Source: Pseudomonas sp. BGr12 (lineage in GTDB: Bacteria > Pseudomonadota > Gammaproteobacteria > Pseudomonadales > Pseudomonadaceae). From it: a stretch of 64,000 bases of DNA. Position numbers and translations under genes: made by a program. The notes under the pieces were generated by a model. That model was not told the origin of the DNA. It ran no database searches and saw only the letters and a program-made list of their open reading frames with translations. Positions 20,413 through 31,461 of the stretch are shown piece by piece (positions within the stretch are counted from its first letter, which is position 1; each line of letters opens with the position of its first letter). The stretch is from the NCBI RefSeq assembly GCF_030272895.1, contig NZ_JALRNF010000019.1:35995-99994 (forward strand), written 5' to 3'.

Positions 20413-21834
20413 ATGCGCATTCGCGCAGTGGTTGCGGTCGTAGGATTGCTGCTTACGGCGGTAACTGTTGATGCTCTGGCCGCCGTCACGCAAGTCAAAA
20501 GCATGCGTTTGTGGCGAGCGCCGGATAACACACGGCTGGTGTTCGACCTCTCGGGGCCGGTTCAGCACAGCGTGTTTACCCTGAGTGCCCCGGATCGCCT
20601 GGTCATCGACATCAACGGTGCGACCCTGGCCGCCCCGTTGACGGTATCGACCTCCAACACCCCGATTACCAGCGTGCGCTCGGCCCAGCGCACGCCTACC
20701 GACCTGCGCGTGGTGGTCGACCTGAACAAGTCGGTCACCCCCAAGAGCTTTATCCTGACGCCGAACGCCCAGTACGGCAACCGCCTGGTGGTCGACCTGT
20801 ATGACCAGGCCGCGGATGCCGCGCCGCCGCCACCGACCCCGGCCTCTCCGGTTGCCACCGCCCCGGCCGTGCCGGTCACACCTGCGCAGCCGGCGATCAA
20901 GCTCACTCCGGTTCCTAGCGGCAAGCGTGACATCGTCATTGCCATCGACGCCGGCCATGGCGGCGAAGACCCGGGTGCTTCCGGCTCCAGGGGGCAGCAT
21001 GAGAAAGACATCGTGCTGCAGATCGCCAAGGAGCTGCAGCGCCAGATCAACAGCGAGAAAGGGTTCCGCGCCGAACTGACGCGTACCGGCGACTACTTCA
21101 TTCCGCTGCGCAAACGTACCGAGATCGCCCGCAAGAAGGGCGCCGACCTGTTCATCTCGATCCACGCCGACGCCGCGCCGTCCAAGGCCGCCTTCGGCGC
21201 CTCGGTGTTCGCCCTGTCCGACCGTGGTGCAACCTCCGAGACCGCGCGCTGGCTGGCCGACAGCGAAAACCGTTCGGACCTGATCGGCGGTGCCGGCAAC
21301 GTCAGCCTCGACGACAAGGACCGCATGCTCGCGGGTGTACTGCTCGACCTGTCGATGACCGCATCGCTCAGTTCCAGCCTGAACGTCGGGCAGAAGGTCC
21401 TGGGTAACATGGGCCGGGTCACGCCGCTGCACAAGCGCCGGGTCGAACAGGCAGGCTTCATGGTGCTGAAGTCTCCGGATATCCCGTCGATCCTGGTGGA
21501 AACCGGCTTCATCTCCAACGCCAACGAGGCGGCCAAGCTGGCCACCCCGAGCCACCAGCAGTCCCTGGCGCGCTCGATTCACAGTGGCGTGCGCCAGTTC
21601 TTCCAGCAGAACCCGCCGCCGGGCACCTACATCGCCTTCCTGCGTGACAGCGGCAAGATCGCCCAGGGGCCCCGCGAGCACAGTGTGCGTCCGGGCGAGA
21701 CCCTGGCCATGATCGCGGTGCGCTACCAGGTCAACATTGCCAACCTGCGCTCGGCCAACAACCTCAAGACCGATGAATTGAAAGTCGGCCAGAGCCTGAG
21801 CATCCCCAGCACTGCCCTGGCGGCCCAGCAATGA
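20413..21834 (+). CDS. amiB: N-acetylmuramoyl-L-alanine amidase (AmiB type)
   Basis: About 473 residues from the ATG at 20413, chosen because GGGGATAGGT precedes it; ATG 20401 is also possible. Sec signal peptide ([23 protein letters not shown]), AMIN domain (about 25-130), a Pro/Ala linker, then Amidase_3 with the zinc-site motif [15 protein letters not shown], and catalytic Glu in [15 protein letters not shown]-terminal LysM repeat ([20 protein letters not shown] to [10 protein letters not shown]) binds peptidoglycan. Splits septal peptidoglycan during cell separation, in the periplasm under EnvC/FtsEX-type control. Confidence 0.95.
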   Translation: MRIRAVVAVVGLLLTAVTVDALAAVTQVKSMRLWRAPDNTRLVFDLSGPVQHSVFTLSAPDRLVIDINGATLAAPLTVSTSNTPITSVRSAQRTPTDLRVVVDLNKSVTPKSFILTPNAQYGNRLVVDLYDQAADAAPPPPTPASPVATAPAVPVTPAQPAIKLTPVPSGKRDIVIAIDAGHGGEDPGASGSRGQHEKDIVLQIAKELQRQINSEKGFRAELTRTGDYFIPLRKRTEIARKKGADLFISIHADAAPSKAAFGASVFALSDRGATSETARWLADSENRSDLIGGAGNVSLDDKDRMLAGVLLDLSMTASLSSSLNVGQKVLGNMGRVTPLHKRRVEQAGFMVLKSPDIPSILVETGFISNANEAAKLATPSHQQSLARSIHSGVRQFFQQNPPPGTYIAFLRDSGKIAQGPREHSVRPGETLAMIAVRYQVNIANLRSANNLKTDELKVGQSLSIPSTALAAQQ

Positions 21835-23738
21835 CTGGTAACGCCCGGATCGAGCTGCTCAGCCCGCGGCTGGCGAACCAGATCGCCGCCGGCGAGGTGG
21901 TCGAGCGCCCGGCATCGGTGATCAAGGAGCTGCTGGAAAACAGCCTGGACTCTGGTGCCCGGCGCATCGACGTGGAAGTCGAGCAGGGTGGCGTCAAGCT
22001 GCTGCGGGTGCGCGACGATGGCGGCGGCATTTCCGCCGACGACCTGCCCCTGGCCCTGGCCCGTCACGCCACCAGCAAGATCCGTGACCTTGAAGACCTG
22101 GAGCGGGTCATGAGCCTGGGCTTCCGGGGTGAGGCCCTGGCATCGATCAGCTCGGTGGCGCGCCTGACCCTGACCTCGCGCACCCGCGACGCCGACCAGG
22201 CCTGGCAGGTGGAAACCGAAGGCCGCGACATGGCCCCGCGGGTACAGCCGGCGGCGCACCCGGTCGGTACCTCGGTGGAAGTACGCGACCTGTTCTTCAA
22301 CACCCCGGCCCGGCGCAAGTTCCTCAAGACCGAGAAAACCGAATTCGATCACCTGCAGGAAGTCATCCGGCGCCTGGCGCTGGCACGCTTCGATGTCGGT
22401 TTTCACCTGCGCCACAACGGCAAGAGCGTGCTCAGCCTGCACGAAGCCCATGACGATACCGCCCGTGCCCGCCGTGTGGCGGCGATTTGCGGCCCGGGCT
22501 TTCTCGAACAGGCGCTGCCGATCGAGGTCGAGCGCAACGGCCTGCACCTGTGGGGCTGGGTCGGCCTGCCGACCTTCTCGCGCAGCCAGGCCGACCTGCA
22601 GTACTTCTTCGTCAATGGCCGGGCGGTGCGCGACAAACTGGTCGCCCATGCCGTGCGCCAGGCCTATCGTGACGTGCTGTTCAATGGCCGGCACCCGACC
22701 TTCGTGCTGTTCTTCGAGGTCGACCCCACCGGTGTCGACGTCAACGTGCACCCGACCAAGCACGAAGTACGTTTTCGCGACGGGCGCATGGTCCATGACT
22801 TCCTGTACGGCACCCTGCACCGGGCGCTGGCCGATGTGCGTCCCGAAGATCAACTGGCCGCACCGGCGGCCAGCAGCGAGATTGTCCGTCCCAGCGGCCT
22901 GCAGGCGGGCGAATTCGGGCCCCAGGGCGAAATGCGCCTGGCCGCCAACGTGCTCGAGCAGCCTGTGGCCGCGCCGGGTGCCCGGCCAATGGCGGGCAGC
23001 AATGGCAGCGGTGCGGGCAGCAGCTATCAGTACCAGTACACCCCGCGCCCGGCCCAGCCGGTGCCGGCCGCCGAGGCGCAGAGTGTCTATCGTGAGTTCT
23101 TCGCGCCACTGAACGACACCGCGCCTGCCGCGCTGCCCGACAGCCAGGGCGATATTCCGCCGCTGGGCTACGCCCTGGCGCAGCTCAAGGGCATCTACAT
23201 CCTCGCCGAGAATGCCGTGGGTCTGGTGCTGGTAGACATGCATGCGGCCCACGAGCGCATCATGTACGAGCGCCTGAAAGTGGCCATGGCCAGCGAAGGC
23301 CTCAGCGGCCAGCCGCTGCTGGTGCCCGAGTCCCTGGCCCTGAGCCAGCGCGAGGCCGATTGCGCCGAGGAGCATGCCGAGTGGTTCCAGCGCCTGGGCT
23401 TCGAACTGCAGCGCCTGGGCCCGGAAAGCCTGGCAATCCGCCAGATTCCGGCACTGCTCAAGCAGGCCGAGGCCAACCGCCTGGTCCAGGACGTGCTGGC
23501 CGACCTGATGGAGTACGGCACCAGCGACCGTATCCAGGCGCACCTGAACGAACTGCTCGGCACCATGGCCTGCCACGGCGCCGTTCGCGCCAACCGGCGC
23601 CTGGCGCTGGCAGAAATGAACGGCCTGCTGCGTGACATGGAAAACACCGAGCGCAGCGGTCAATGCAACCATGGCCGGCCGACCTGGACCCAACTGGGCC
23701 TGGACGATCTGGACAAACTGTTCCTGCGCGGTCGATAA
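21831..23738 (+). CDS. mutL: DNA mismatch repair protein MutL
   Basis: 635 residues, overlapping amiB by 4 nt. GHKL ATPase N-terminus: [33 protein letters not shown] and [13 protein letters not shown]. The C-terminal domain has [12 protein letters not shown] (Asp469, Glu475, Glu480), the metal-binding DxHA-x2-E-x4-E motif of MutL proteins with nicking endonuclease activity, as expected for Pseudomonas, which lacks MutH. The linker (about 330-430) is Ala/Pro/Gly-rich and variable. Ends with [21 protein letters not shown]. Confidence 0.97.
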   Translation: MTGNARIELLSPRLANQIAAGEVVERPASVIKELLENSLDSGARRIDVEVEQGGVKLLRVRDDGGGISADDLPLALARHATSKIRDLEDLERVMSLGFRGEALASISSVARLTLTSRTRDADQAWQVETEGRDMAPRVQPAAHPVGTSVEVRDLFFNTPARRKFLKTEKTEFDHLQEVIRRLALARFDVGFHLRHNGKSVLSLHEAHDDTARARRVAAICGPGFLEQALPIEVERNGLHLWGWVGLPTFSRSQADLQYFFVNGRAVRDKLVAHAVRQAYRDVLFNGRHPTFVLFFEVDPTGVDVNVHPTKHEVRFRDGRMVHDFLYGTLHRALADVRPEDQLAAPAASSEIVRPSGLQAGEFGPQGEMRLAANVLEQPVAAPGARPMAGSNGSGAGSSYQYQYTPRPAQPVPAAEAQSVYREFFAPLNDTAPAALPDSQGDIPPLGYALAQLKGIYILAENAVGLVLVDMHAAHERIMYERLKVAMASEGLSGQPLLVPESLALSQREADCAEEHAEWFQRLGFELQRLGPESLAIRQIPALLKQAEANRLVQDVLADLMEYGTSDRIQAHLNELLGTMACHGAVRANRRLALAEMNGLLRDMENTERSGQCNHGRPTWTQLGLDDLDKLFLRGR

Positions 23739-23739
23739 G

Positions 23740-24711
23740 ATGAGTGGCAAACCTCCCGCGATATTCCTGATGGGCCCGACCGCGGCGGGCAAGACCGACC
23801 TTGCCATCGAGCTGACCAAGGTGCTGCCGTGCGAGCTGATCAGCGTCGATTCGGCGCTGGTCTACCGGGGCATGGACATCGGCACCGCCAAGCCTTCGAA
23901 AGAAATACTGGCCGCCCATCCGCACCGCCTGATCGACATTCTCGATCCGGCCCAGAGCTATTCGGCCGCCGAGTTTCGCCGTGATGCCCTGGAAGCCATG
24001 GCCGAGATCACTGCGCGCGGCAATATTCCGCTGCTGGTCGGTGGCACCATGTTGTATTACAAGGCGTTGCTCGAAGGCCTGGCCGATATGCCGGCTGCCG
24101 ATGCGCAGGTGCGCGCCGAGCTGGAAGAAGAGGCCGCGCGCCTCGGTTTGCAGGCGTTGCACCAGCAATTGGCGGCGGTCGACCCGGAATCGGCGGCGCG
24201 CATTCACCCCAATGACCCCCAGCGCCTGATTCGTGCGCTGGAGGTTTATCGGGTCAGTGGCATGAGCATGACGGCACATCGCCAGCGTCAATCGGCTGAA
24301 AGTAGCGTCGCAGGCGCTTCGGGAGCCGGTCATTTGCCCTATACTGTCGCCAGCCTGGCCATAGCGCCAAACGATCGTCACGTACTGCATGAGCGGATTG
24401 CGCTACGATTTGGGCAAATGCTGGAACAGGGCTTCGTTGACGAGGTCCGATTGCTGCGAGCCAGAAGTGACTTGCACGCGGGACTGCCGTCTATACGGGC
24501 GGTTGGTTATCGCCAGGTCTGGGATCACCTTGATGGCAAGTTGACATCGGTGGAAATGCAGGAGCGCGGCATTATTGCCACTCGCCAACTGGCGAAACGG
24601 CAATTCACCTGGTTGCGTAGTTGGGCTGACCTGCACTGGCTGGACAGCCTGGCTTGCGACAATCTGTCTCGCACCTTGAAATACCTGGGATCGGTCTCCA
24701 TATTGGGCTGA
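23740..24711 (+). CDS. miaA: tRNA dimethylallyltransferase
   Basis: 323 residues from the ATG at 23740, 1 nt after the mutL stop; upstream in-frame codons lie inside mutL and are not used. Adds the isopentenyl group to A37 of UNN-decoding tRNAs. P-loop [14 protein letters not shown], then [53 protein letters not shown] and the C-terminal [14 protein letters not shown] are family hallmarks. Confidence 0.97.
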   Translation: MSGKPPAIFLMGPTAAGKTDLAIELTKVLPCELISVDSALVYRGMDIGTAKPSKEILAAHPHRLIDILDPAQSYSAAEFRRDALEAMAEITARGNIPLLVGGTMLYYKALLEGLADMPAADAQVRAELEEEAARLGLQALHQQLAAVDPESAARIHPNDPQRLIRALEVYRVSGMSMTAHRQRQSAESSVAGASGAGHLPYTVASLAIAPNDRHVLHERIALRFGQMLEQGFVDEVRLLRARSDLHAGLPSIRAVGYRQVWDHLDGKLTSVEMQERGIIATRQLAKRQFTWLRSWADLHWLDSLACDNLSRTLKYLGSVSILG

Positions 24712-24809
24712 GTCCTTGCAATTGCCGTCTATCCTTGGGGGTGGGGCGGCTTGAGCCATTACATTTTCTTTGAATTTTTTTACTATTGATCCTTACAGGA
24801 GTGCGGCAT

Positions 24810-25070
24810 ATGTCAAAAGGGCATTCGCTACAAGACCCTTACTTGAATACTTTGAGAAAAGAGAAAGTTGGGGTTTCGATCTATCTGGTCAACGGCATCA
24901 AGCTGCAAGGCACGATCGAATCCTTCGACCAGTTCGTGATCCTGCTGAAAAACACCGTCAGCCAGATGGTTTACAAGCACGCCATCTCGACCGTCGTTCC
25001 AGTGCGTCCGATCCGTCTGCCAAGCGCATCCGAATCCGAGCATGGCGACGCTGAGCCAGGTAACGCCTGA
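24810..25070 (+). CDS. hfq: RNA chaperone Hfq
   Basis: 86 residues from the ATG at 24810 with CAGGAG just upstream. Hexameric Sm-like protein that pairs small RNAs with mRNAs. Sm1: [27 protein letters not shown]; Sm2: [13 protein letters not shown]. The N-terminal [17 protein letters not shown] is characteristic. The C-terminal tail is short, as in pseudomonads. Same order as in E. coli (miaA-hfq-hflX). Confidence 0.98.
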   Translation: MSKGHSLQDPYLNTLRKEKVGVSIYLVNGIKLQGTIESFDQFVILLKNTVSQMVYKHAISTVVPVRPIRLPSASESEHGDAEPGNA

Positions 25071-25082
25071 TAGGAGTCTGCT

Positions 25083-26384
25083 TTGTTCTTTGAGCGCCAC
25101 GGTGGTGGTGAACGGGCGGTCCTCGTTCACTTGGAAGGTCAGAACCCTGAGGCGCGCGAAGATCCGCAGGAGTTTCAGGAGCTGGCACTGTCGGCTGGGG
25201 CCGATATTGTCGCGTTCGCCAATGTGGCGCGACATCAGCCCACCGCCAAATACCTGATTGGCAGCGGCAAGGTCGAGGAACTGCGCGACCTGGTCAAAGC
25301 CGAACAGGTTGATTTGGTGATTTTCAATCACACCCTCACACCCAGTCAGGAACGTAACCTCGAGCGAGTCTTCGAGTGTCGCGTGCTTGACCGCACCGGT
25401 CTGATTCTCGACATCTTCGCCCAGCGGGCGCGTACCCATGAAGGTAAGCTGCAGGTCGAACTGGCCCAGCTCGAATACATGAGCACGCGGCTGGTCCGCG
25501 GCTGGACGCACCTTGAGCGGCAAAAAGGCGGTATCGGCCTGCGCGGCCCGGGTGAAACCCAGCTGGAAACCGACCGCCGACTGCTGCGGGTACGCCTGCG
25601 CCAGATCAAGTCGCGGCTGGAGAAAGTGCGCAGCCAGCGCGAGCAGGCGCGCCGGGGCCGCAAGCGTGCGGATATCCCGTCGGTGTCCCTGGTGGGCTAT
25701 ACCAACGCCGGCAAGTCGACGCTGTTCAATGCCCTGACCGAATCGGAGGTCTACGCCGCCGACCAGCTGTTCGCCACCCTCGACCCGACCTTGCGCCGCC
25801 TCGAGCTCGACGATGTCGGGCCGATCGTCCTGGCCGACACCGTGGGCTTCATTCGTCATCTGCCGCACAAGCTGGTGGAGGCGTTTCGAGCTACGCTCGA
25901 AGAGTCGAGCAACTCCGACTTGCTGTTGCATGTGATCGACGCCCATGAGCCTGATCGCATGGAGCAGATCGAGCAGGTCATGGCGGTGCTGGGGGAGATT
26001 GGTGCAGAAGGCTTGCCGATCCTCGAGGTCTATAACAAACTCGACTTGCTCGAAGGTGTCGAGCCGCAGATCCAGCGCGATGCCGACGGCAAGCCGCAGC
26101 GGGTCTGGGTCTCGGCGCGTGATGGGCGTGGCCTGGAGCTGGTGGGGCAGGCGATCGCCGAGTTGCTGGGGGATGACCTGTTTATTGGAACCTTGCGCCT
26201 TGGACAGCGTTTCGCACGATTGCGCGCGCAGTTCTTCGCCGCAGGTGCGGTGCAGGGCGAAGAGCATGACGATGAAGGCGGCAGCCTTCTGGCCATACGC
26301 CTGTCCCGGGTCGAGTTCAATCGCCTGGTCAGTCGCGAAGGCCTGAAGCCAGTGGAATTCATCGAGCAACACACTTTGCAATAA
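25083..26384 (+). CDS. hflX: GTPase HflX
   Basis: 433 residues from a TTG start 12 nt after hfq. Ribosome-splitting GTPase used in stress recovery. N-terminal HflX domain (FFERHGGGERAVLVHL, GPGETQLETDRR) then the G-domain: P-loop GYTNAGKSTLFNAL, G3 DTVGFIRHLPH, G4 YNKLDLLE and G5-like VSARDGRG. Length and order match the family. Confidence 0.97.
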   Translation: MFFERHGGGERAVLVHLEGQNPEAREDPQEFQELALSAGADIVAFANVARHQPTAKYLIGSGKVEELRDLVKAEQVDLVIFNHTLTPSQERNLERVFECRVLDRTGLILDIFAQRARTHEGKLQVELAQLEYMSTRLVRGWTHLERQKGGIGLRGPGETQLETDRRLLRVRLRQIKSRLEKVRSQREQARRGRKRADIPSVSLVGYTNAGKSTLFNALTESEVYAADQLFATLDPTLRRLELDDVGPIVLADTVGFIRHLPHKLVEAFRATLEESSNSDLLLHVIDAHEPDRMEQIEQVMAVLGEIGAEGLPILEVYNKLDLLEGVEPQIQRDADGKPQRVWVSARDGRGLELVGQAIAELLGDDLFIGTLRLGQRFARLRAQFFAAGAVQGEEHDDEGGSLLAIRLSRVEFNRLVSREGLKPVEFIEQHTLQ

Positions 26385-26386
26385 AA

Positions 26387-26406
26387 GCCCGGCGACGCGG
26401 CCGGGC
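26387..26406 (+). terminator. Stem-loop after hflX
   Basis: GCCCGGC / GCCGGGC stem with a short loop after the hflX stop, without T-tract. It may attenuate or process the message before hflK. Confidence 0.4.
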
Positions 26407-26480
26407 AGCCGTGACAGGCATTCTGTAGCATTGGACGGCGCGCCGTGGGTGCGTCTTTGCTTTATCAGATGGAGAGCGCT

Positions 26481-27641
26481 ATGGCTTGGAATGAGCCGGG
26501 TGGCAACTCGAACAATCAGGATCCCTGGGGCGGGCGCCGTGGTGGCGACAAGAAAGGGCCACCGGATCTCGACGAGGCCTTCCGCAAGCTGCAGGACAGC
26601 CTGAACGGCATGTTCGGCAGCGGCAAGAAACGCGGTGGAGACAGCATCGGCAAGGGCGGTGGCTTCGGCCTGCTCGGTGTCGGGCTGGCCGTGCTGGCAG
26701 CCATCTGGCTGTACAGCGCCGTGTATGTGGTCGACGAACAGGAGCAGGCAGTGGTGCTGCGCTTCGGCAAATACTACGAAACCGTAGGGCCGGGCCTGAA
26801 CATCTACTTCCCGCCGATCGATCGCAAGTACATGGAAAACGTCACGCGCGAGCGTGCCTACACCAAGCAGGGGCAGATGCTCACCGAGGACGAGAACATC
26901 GTCGAGGTGCCGCTGACCGTGCAGTACAAGATCACCAACCTGCAGGATTTCGTGCTGAACGTCGATCAGCCTGAAGTCAGCCTGCAGCACGCGACCGACA
27001 GTGCCCTGCGCCACGTGGTGGGTTCCACCGCCATGGACAAGGTGCTGACCGAAGGTCGTGAACAGATGGCCGTGGAAATCAAGGAGCGCCTGCAGCGTTT
27101 CCTCGATACCTACCGTACCGGCATCACCGTCACCCAGGTCAACGTCCAGAGCGCGGCAGCCCCGCGTGAAGTGCAGGAAGCCTTCGACGACGTGATCCGT
27201 GCCCGCGAAGACGAGCAGCGTGCCCGCAACCAGGCCGAGTCCTACGCCAATGGCGTGGTGCCGGAAGCCCGCGGTCAGGCCCAGCGGATCATCGAGGACG
27301 CCAACGGTTACCGCGACGAAGTCGTCTCCCGCGCCAAGGGTGAGGCCGACCGCTTCACCAAGCTGGTCGCCGAGTACCGCAAGGCCCCTGAGGTGACCCG
27401 TCAGCGCCTGTACCTGGATACCATGCAGGAAGTCTACAGCAACACCAGCAAGGTCCTGGTTTCCGGCAAGGATGGCCAGAGCAATCTGCTTTACCTGCCG
27501 CTGGACAAGATGGTCGAAGGCAGTCGCACCAGCAGCGCCCCGGTCAGCAGCGTGCCGGTCTCGGTCAACGATGCGGCCAACCGCGCGGCGGCGGACCTGC
27601 AACAGCAGCAACAGCAGTTGCGTACTAGGGAGAGCCGCTGA
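26481..27641 (+). CDS. hflK: FtsH protease modulator subunit HflK
   Basis: 386 residues from the ATG at 26481 (MAWNEPGGNSNNQDPWGG), preceded by GGAGAG. Inner-membrane protein of the SPFH/prohibitin family that forms a complex with HflC and FtsH. Gly/Asn-rich N-terminus, one TM helix at about 60-80 (LLGVGLAVLAAIWLYSAVYVV), SPFH domain with EQAVVLRFGKYYETVGPGL, and a long coiled-coil region. The C-terminus ends in a Gln-rich stretch (LQQQQQQLRTRESR). Its stop overlaps the hflC start by 1 nt. Confidence 0.97.
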   Translation: MAWNEPGGNSNNQDPWGGRRGGDKKGPPDLDEAFRKLQDSLNGMFGSGKKRGGDSIGKGGGFGLLGVGLAVLAAIWLYSAVYVVDEQEQAVVLRFGKYYETVGPGLNIYFPPIDRKYMENVTRERAYTKQGQMLTEDENIVEVPLTVQYKITNLQDFVLNVDQPEVSLQHATDSALRHVVGSTAMDKVLTEGREQMAVEIKERLQRFLDTYRTGITVTQVNVQSAAAPREVQEAFDDVIRAREDEQRARNQAESYANGVVPEARGQAQRIIEDANGYRDEVVSRAKGEADRFTKLVAEYRKAPEVTRQRLYLDTMQEVYSNTSKVLVSGKDGQSNLLYLPLDKMVEGSRTSSAPVSSVPVSVNDAANRAAADLQQQQQQLRTRESR

Positions 27642-28510
27642 TGAGCAATAAATCGCTGATCGCCCTGATCGTCGGCGTCGTGCTGGCGATCGTGGCCTGG
27701 AACAGCTTCTACATCGTGGCCCAGACCGAACGCGCGGTATTGCTGCAATTCGGTCGCGTGGTCCAGGCCGATGTCCAGCCTGGCCTGCATGTGAAGGTTC
27801 CCTACGTCAACCAGGTGCGCAAGTTCGACGCCCGCCTGATGACCCTGGACGCCCCGACCCAGCGCTTCCTGACCCTGGAAAAGAAAGCGGTGATGGTCGA
27901 TGCCTACGCCAAGTGGCGGGTCAAGGATGCCGAGCGCTTCTACACTGCGACCTCGGGCCTCAAGCAGATTGCCGATGAACGTCTGTCGCGCCGTCTGGAA
28001 AGCGGCCTGCGTGACCAGTTCGGTAAGCGCACCCTGCACGAAGTGGTTTCCGGTGAGCGCGATGCGCTGATGGCTGACATCACTGCCTCGCTGAACCGCA
28101 TGGCCAGCAAGGAGCTGGGCATCGAAGTGGTCGACGTTCGCGTCAAGGCCATCGACCTGCCCAAGGAAGTGAACCGCAGCGTGTTCGAGCGCATGAGCAC
28201 CGAGCGTGAGCGTGAAGCCCGCGAGCACCGCGCCAAGGGTAACGAGCTGGCCGAAGGTATTCGTGCCGACGCCGACCGTCAGCGCCGTGTCCTGCTGGCC
28301 GAAGCCTATCGCGAATCGGAAGAGACCCGCGGTGACGGCGATGCCCAGGCGGCGGCAATCTATGCCAAGGCCTACGGCCAGGACCAGGAGTTCTACGCCT
28401 TCTACCGTAGCCTCAAGGCCTACCGCGAGAGCTTTGCCAACAAGAGCGACGTACTGGTGCTCGACCCGAGCAACGAGTTCTTCCGCTTCATGGACAAGAC
28501 CAAGCCGTAA
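27641..28510 (+). CDS. hflC: FtsH protease modulator subunit HflC
   Basis: 289 residues. Partner of HflK. N-terminal TM segment (SLIALIVGVVLAIVAWNSFYIV) and SPFH domain with TERAVLLQFGRVVQADVQPGL and VMVDAYAKWRVKDAERFY. ANERMSTEREREAREHRAKG-type coiled coil follows (here FERMSTEREREAREHRAKGN). Ends YGQDQEFYAFYRSLKAYRES and FFRFMDKTKP as usual. Confidence 0.98.
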   Translation: MSNKSLIALIVGVVLAIVAWNSFYIVAQTERAVLLQFGRVVQADVQPGLHVKVPYVNQVRKFDARLMTLDAPTQRFLTLEKKAVMVDAYAKWRVKDAERFYTATSGLKQIADERLSRRLESGLRDQFGKRTLHEVVSGERDALMADITASLNRMASKELGIEVVDVRVKAIDLPKEVNRSVFERMSTEREREAREHRAKGNELAEGIRADADRQRRVLLAEAYRESEETRGDGDAQAAAIYAKAYGQDQEFYAFYRSLKAYRESFANKSDVLVLDPSNEFFRFMDKTKP

Positions 28511-28788
28511 GCAAGGTTGCACCCGCCGGGCGGTTAAAACGCCTGGCGGGGTGCTCCCGCGAGAAAACGGGTGTATGATGCGGCAGCCGGGAAATTCCCG
28601 GCTTTTTTGCGTCTGCAAGATCGAACGGCCGTAACCCGGCGCCGGTCTACAGAGCAGCCCAAGGTATTCGAGGGTATTGGCACGGCGGTCGCGCTGGAAT
28701 CAGTGCTGCGCGCGTTGTTTGTCGATACCTGCTTCACTCAAGGCTTCGCCCGTGGGCAGGCCGCCCGGACCATAGGGGAAATGGCGTA
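28511..28788 (+). other. Gap between hflC and hisZ; small DUF2065-type gene expected here is not seen
   Basis: 278 nt. It contains an imperfect stem-loop (28520-28553) and a terminator-like hairpin GCCGGGAAATTCCCGGC followed by six T (28586-28608). In E. coli (yjeT) and other pseudomonads a short membrane-protein gene lies after hflC; I find no hydrophobic ORF here. A 72-codon ORF (28571-28789) ends TAATG on the hisZ start but runs through the hairpin and resembles nothing I know. Confidence 0.5.
28586..28608 (+). terminator. Rho-independent terminator after hflC
   Basis: Stem GCCGGG / CCCGGC, loop AAATT, then TTTTTT. Confidence 0.75.
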
Positions 28789-29976
28789 ATGGCAACGGTA
28801 GACCGCTGGCTGCTGCCAGATGGCATCGAAGAAGTACTGCCACCTGAGGCGACGCGCATCGAGATCGCGCGTCGCCAGGTGTTGGATCTGTTCCAGAGCT
28901 GGGGTTACGAGTTCGTCGTGACCCCGCATATCGAGTACCTGGAATCGCTGCTTACCGGTGCCGGCCAGGACCTGGATCTGCGCACCTTCAAGGTCATCGA
29001 TCCGCAATCGGGGCGGCAGATGGGCTTTCGTGCCGACATCACCCCGCAGGTAGCGCGCATCGATGCGCACACCCTGCGCCGTGAAGGGCCGAGCCGCCTG
29101 TGCTATGCCGGCAGCGTGCTGCATGCCCAGCCACGGGCACTGTCGACCTCGCGCAGCCCGATCCAGCTCGGTGCCGAGCTGTATGGCGACGCCAGCCCGG
29201 TCAGCGATGTCGAGGTGATCAGCCTGATGCTGGCCATGCTGCAACTGGCCGATGTGCCGGATGTGCACATGGACCTCGGTCATGTCGGCATCTACCGCGG
29301 CCTGGCCCGTGCGGCCGGCCTGTCGGGCGCGGTCGAGCAACAACTGTTCGATGCCCTGCAGCGCAAGGCGATCGACGAAGTCATCGAACTGACCGCCAAC
29401 CTGCCGGCGGACCTCGCTGGCATGCTGCGCTCGCTCACCGAGCTGTGCGGTGGCCGTGAAGTGCTGACCGAGGCGCGGGTACGCCTGGGCCGTGCACCGG
29501 CCGCGGTGCTGGCAGCCCTGGACGACCTGCTGGCCATCGCCGAGCGCCTGGCGGCACGTTATCCACAGCTGCCCCTGTATTTCGACCTGGGCGAGCTGCG
29601 CGGCTACCACTACCACACCGGTGTGGTGTTTGCCGTCTTCGTCCCGGGTGTCGGTCAGTCGATCGCCCAGGGCGGTCGTTACGACGACATCGGAGCGGAC
29701 TTCGGCCGGGCACGCCCGGCTACCGGTTTCTCCACGGATTTGAAGACCCTGGTCACACTGGGGCGAGCCGAGGTGGTGTTGCCGTCTGGCGGGATCTGGA
29801 TGCCCGACAGCAGCGACGCGGCACTCTGGCAGTTGGTCTGCCAATTGCGCAGTGACGGTCAGCGGGTGGTCCAGGCCTTGCCTGGGCAGCCACTGACTGC
29901 CGCCCTCGAGGCGGATTGCGATCGGCAATTGATTCAGCAAAACGGGCTTTGGCAGGTTCTGCCGCTGGCCATTTGA
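28789..29976 (+). CDS. hisZ: ATP phosphoribosyltransferase regulatory subunit
   Basis: 395 residues. Histidyl-tRNA-synthetase-like protein without aminoacylation activity, which activates the short form of HisG in the first step of histidine synthesis. Class II synthetase-like blocks are present: [40 protein letters not shown], and [11 protein letters not shown] plus [21 protein letters not shown] near the C-terminus. Position upstream of purA is the normal pseudomonad arrangement. Confidence 0.95.
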   Translation: MATVDRWLLPDGIEEVLPPEATRIEIARRQVLDLFQSWGYEFVVTPHIEYLESLLTGAGQDLDLRTFKVIDPQSGRQMGFRADITPQVARIDAHTLRREGPSRLCYAGSVLHAQPRALSTSRSPIQLGAELYGDASPVSDVEVISLMLAMLQLADVPDVHMDLGHVGIYRGLARAAGLSGAVEQQLFDALQRKAIDEVIELTANLPADLAGMLRSLTELCGGREVLTEARVRLGRAPAAVLAALDDLLAIAERLAARYPQLPLYFDLGELRGYHYHTGVVFAVFVPGVGQSIAQGGRYDDIGADFGRARPATGFSTDLKTLVTLGRAEVVLPSGGIWMPDSSDAALWQLVCQLRSDGQRVVQALPGQPLTAALEADCDRQLIQQNGLWQVLPLAI

Positions 29977-31323
<1,347 letters not shown>

Positions 31324-31340
31324 TCGGCGATCGATGTAAA

Positions 31341-31375
31341 GACAAAGGCCCCTTCATAGGGGCCTTTGTCGTTTC
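31341..31375 (+). terminator. Terminator after purA
   Basis: Perfect 13-bp stem GACAAAGGCCCCT / AGGGGCCTTTGTC with TCAT loop, followed by GTTTCTG. Strong hairpin, weak T-tract. Confidence 0.75.
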
Positions 31376-31461
31376 TGCCTGCTGTTCGGCACAACCTTTG
31401 CTGTAAGAATCGCTCCAGGGATGCCATCACTTTAATGGCCCCAGTCGTAGAGGGTTCTTTC

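Noticed and set aside
21723..23819. 698-residue minus-strand ORF opposite mutL
   Set aside because: Shadow of mutL and its neighbours; composition is that of antisense GC-rich frames.
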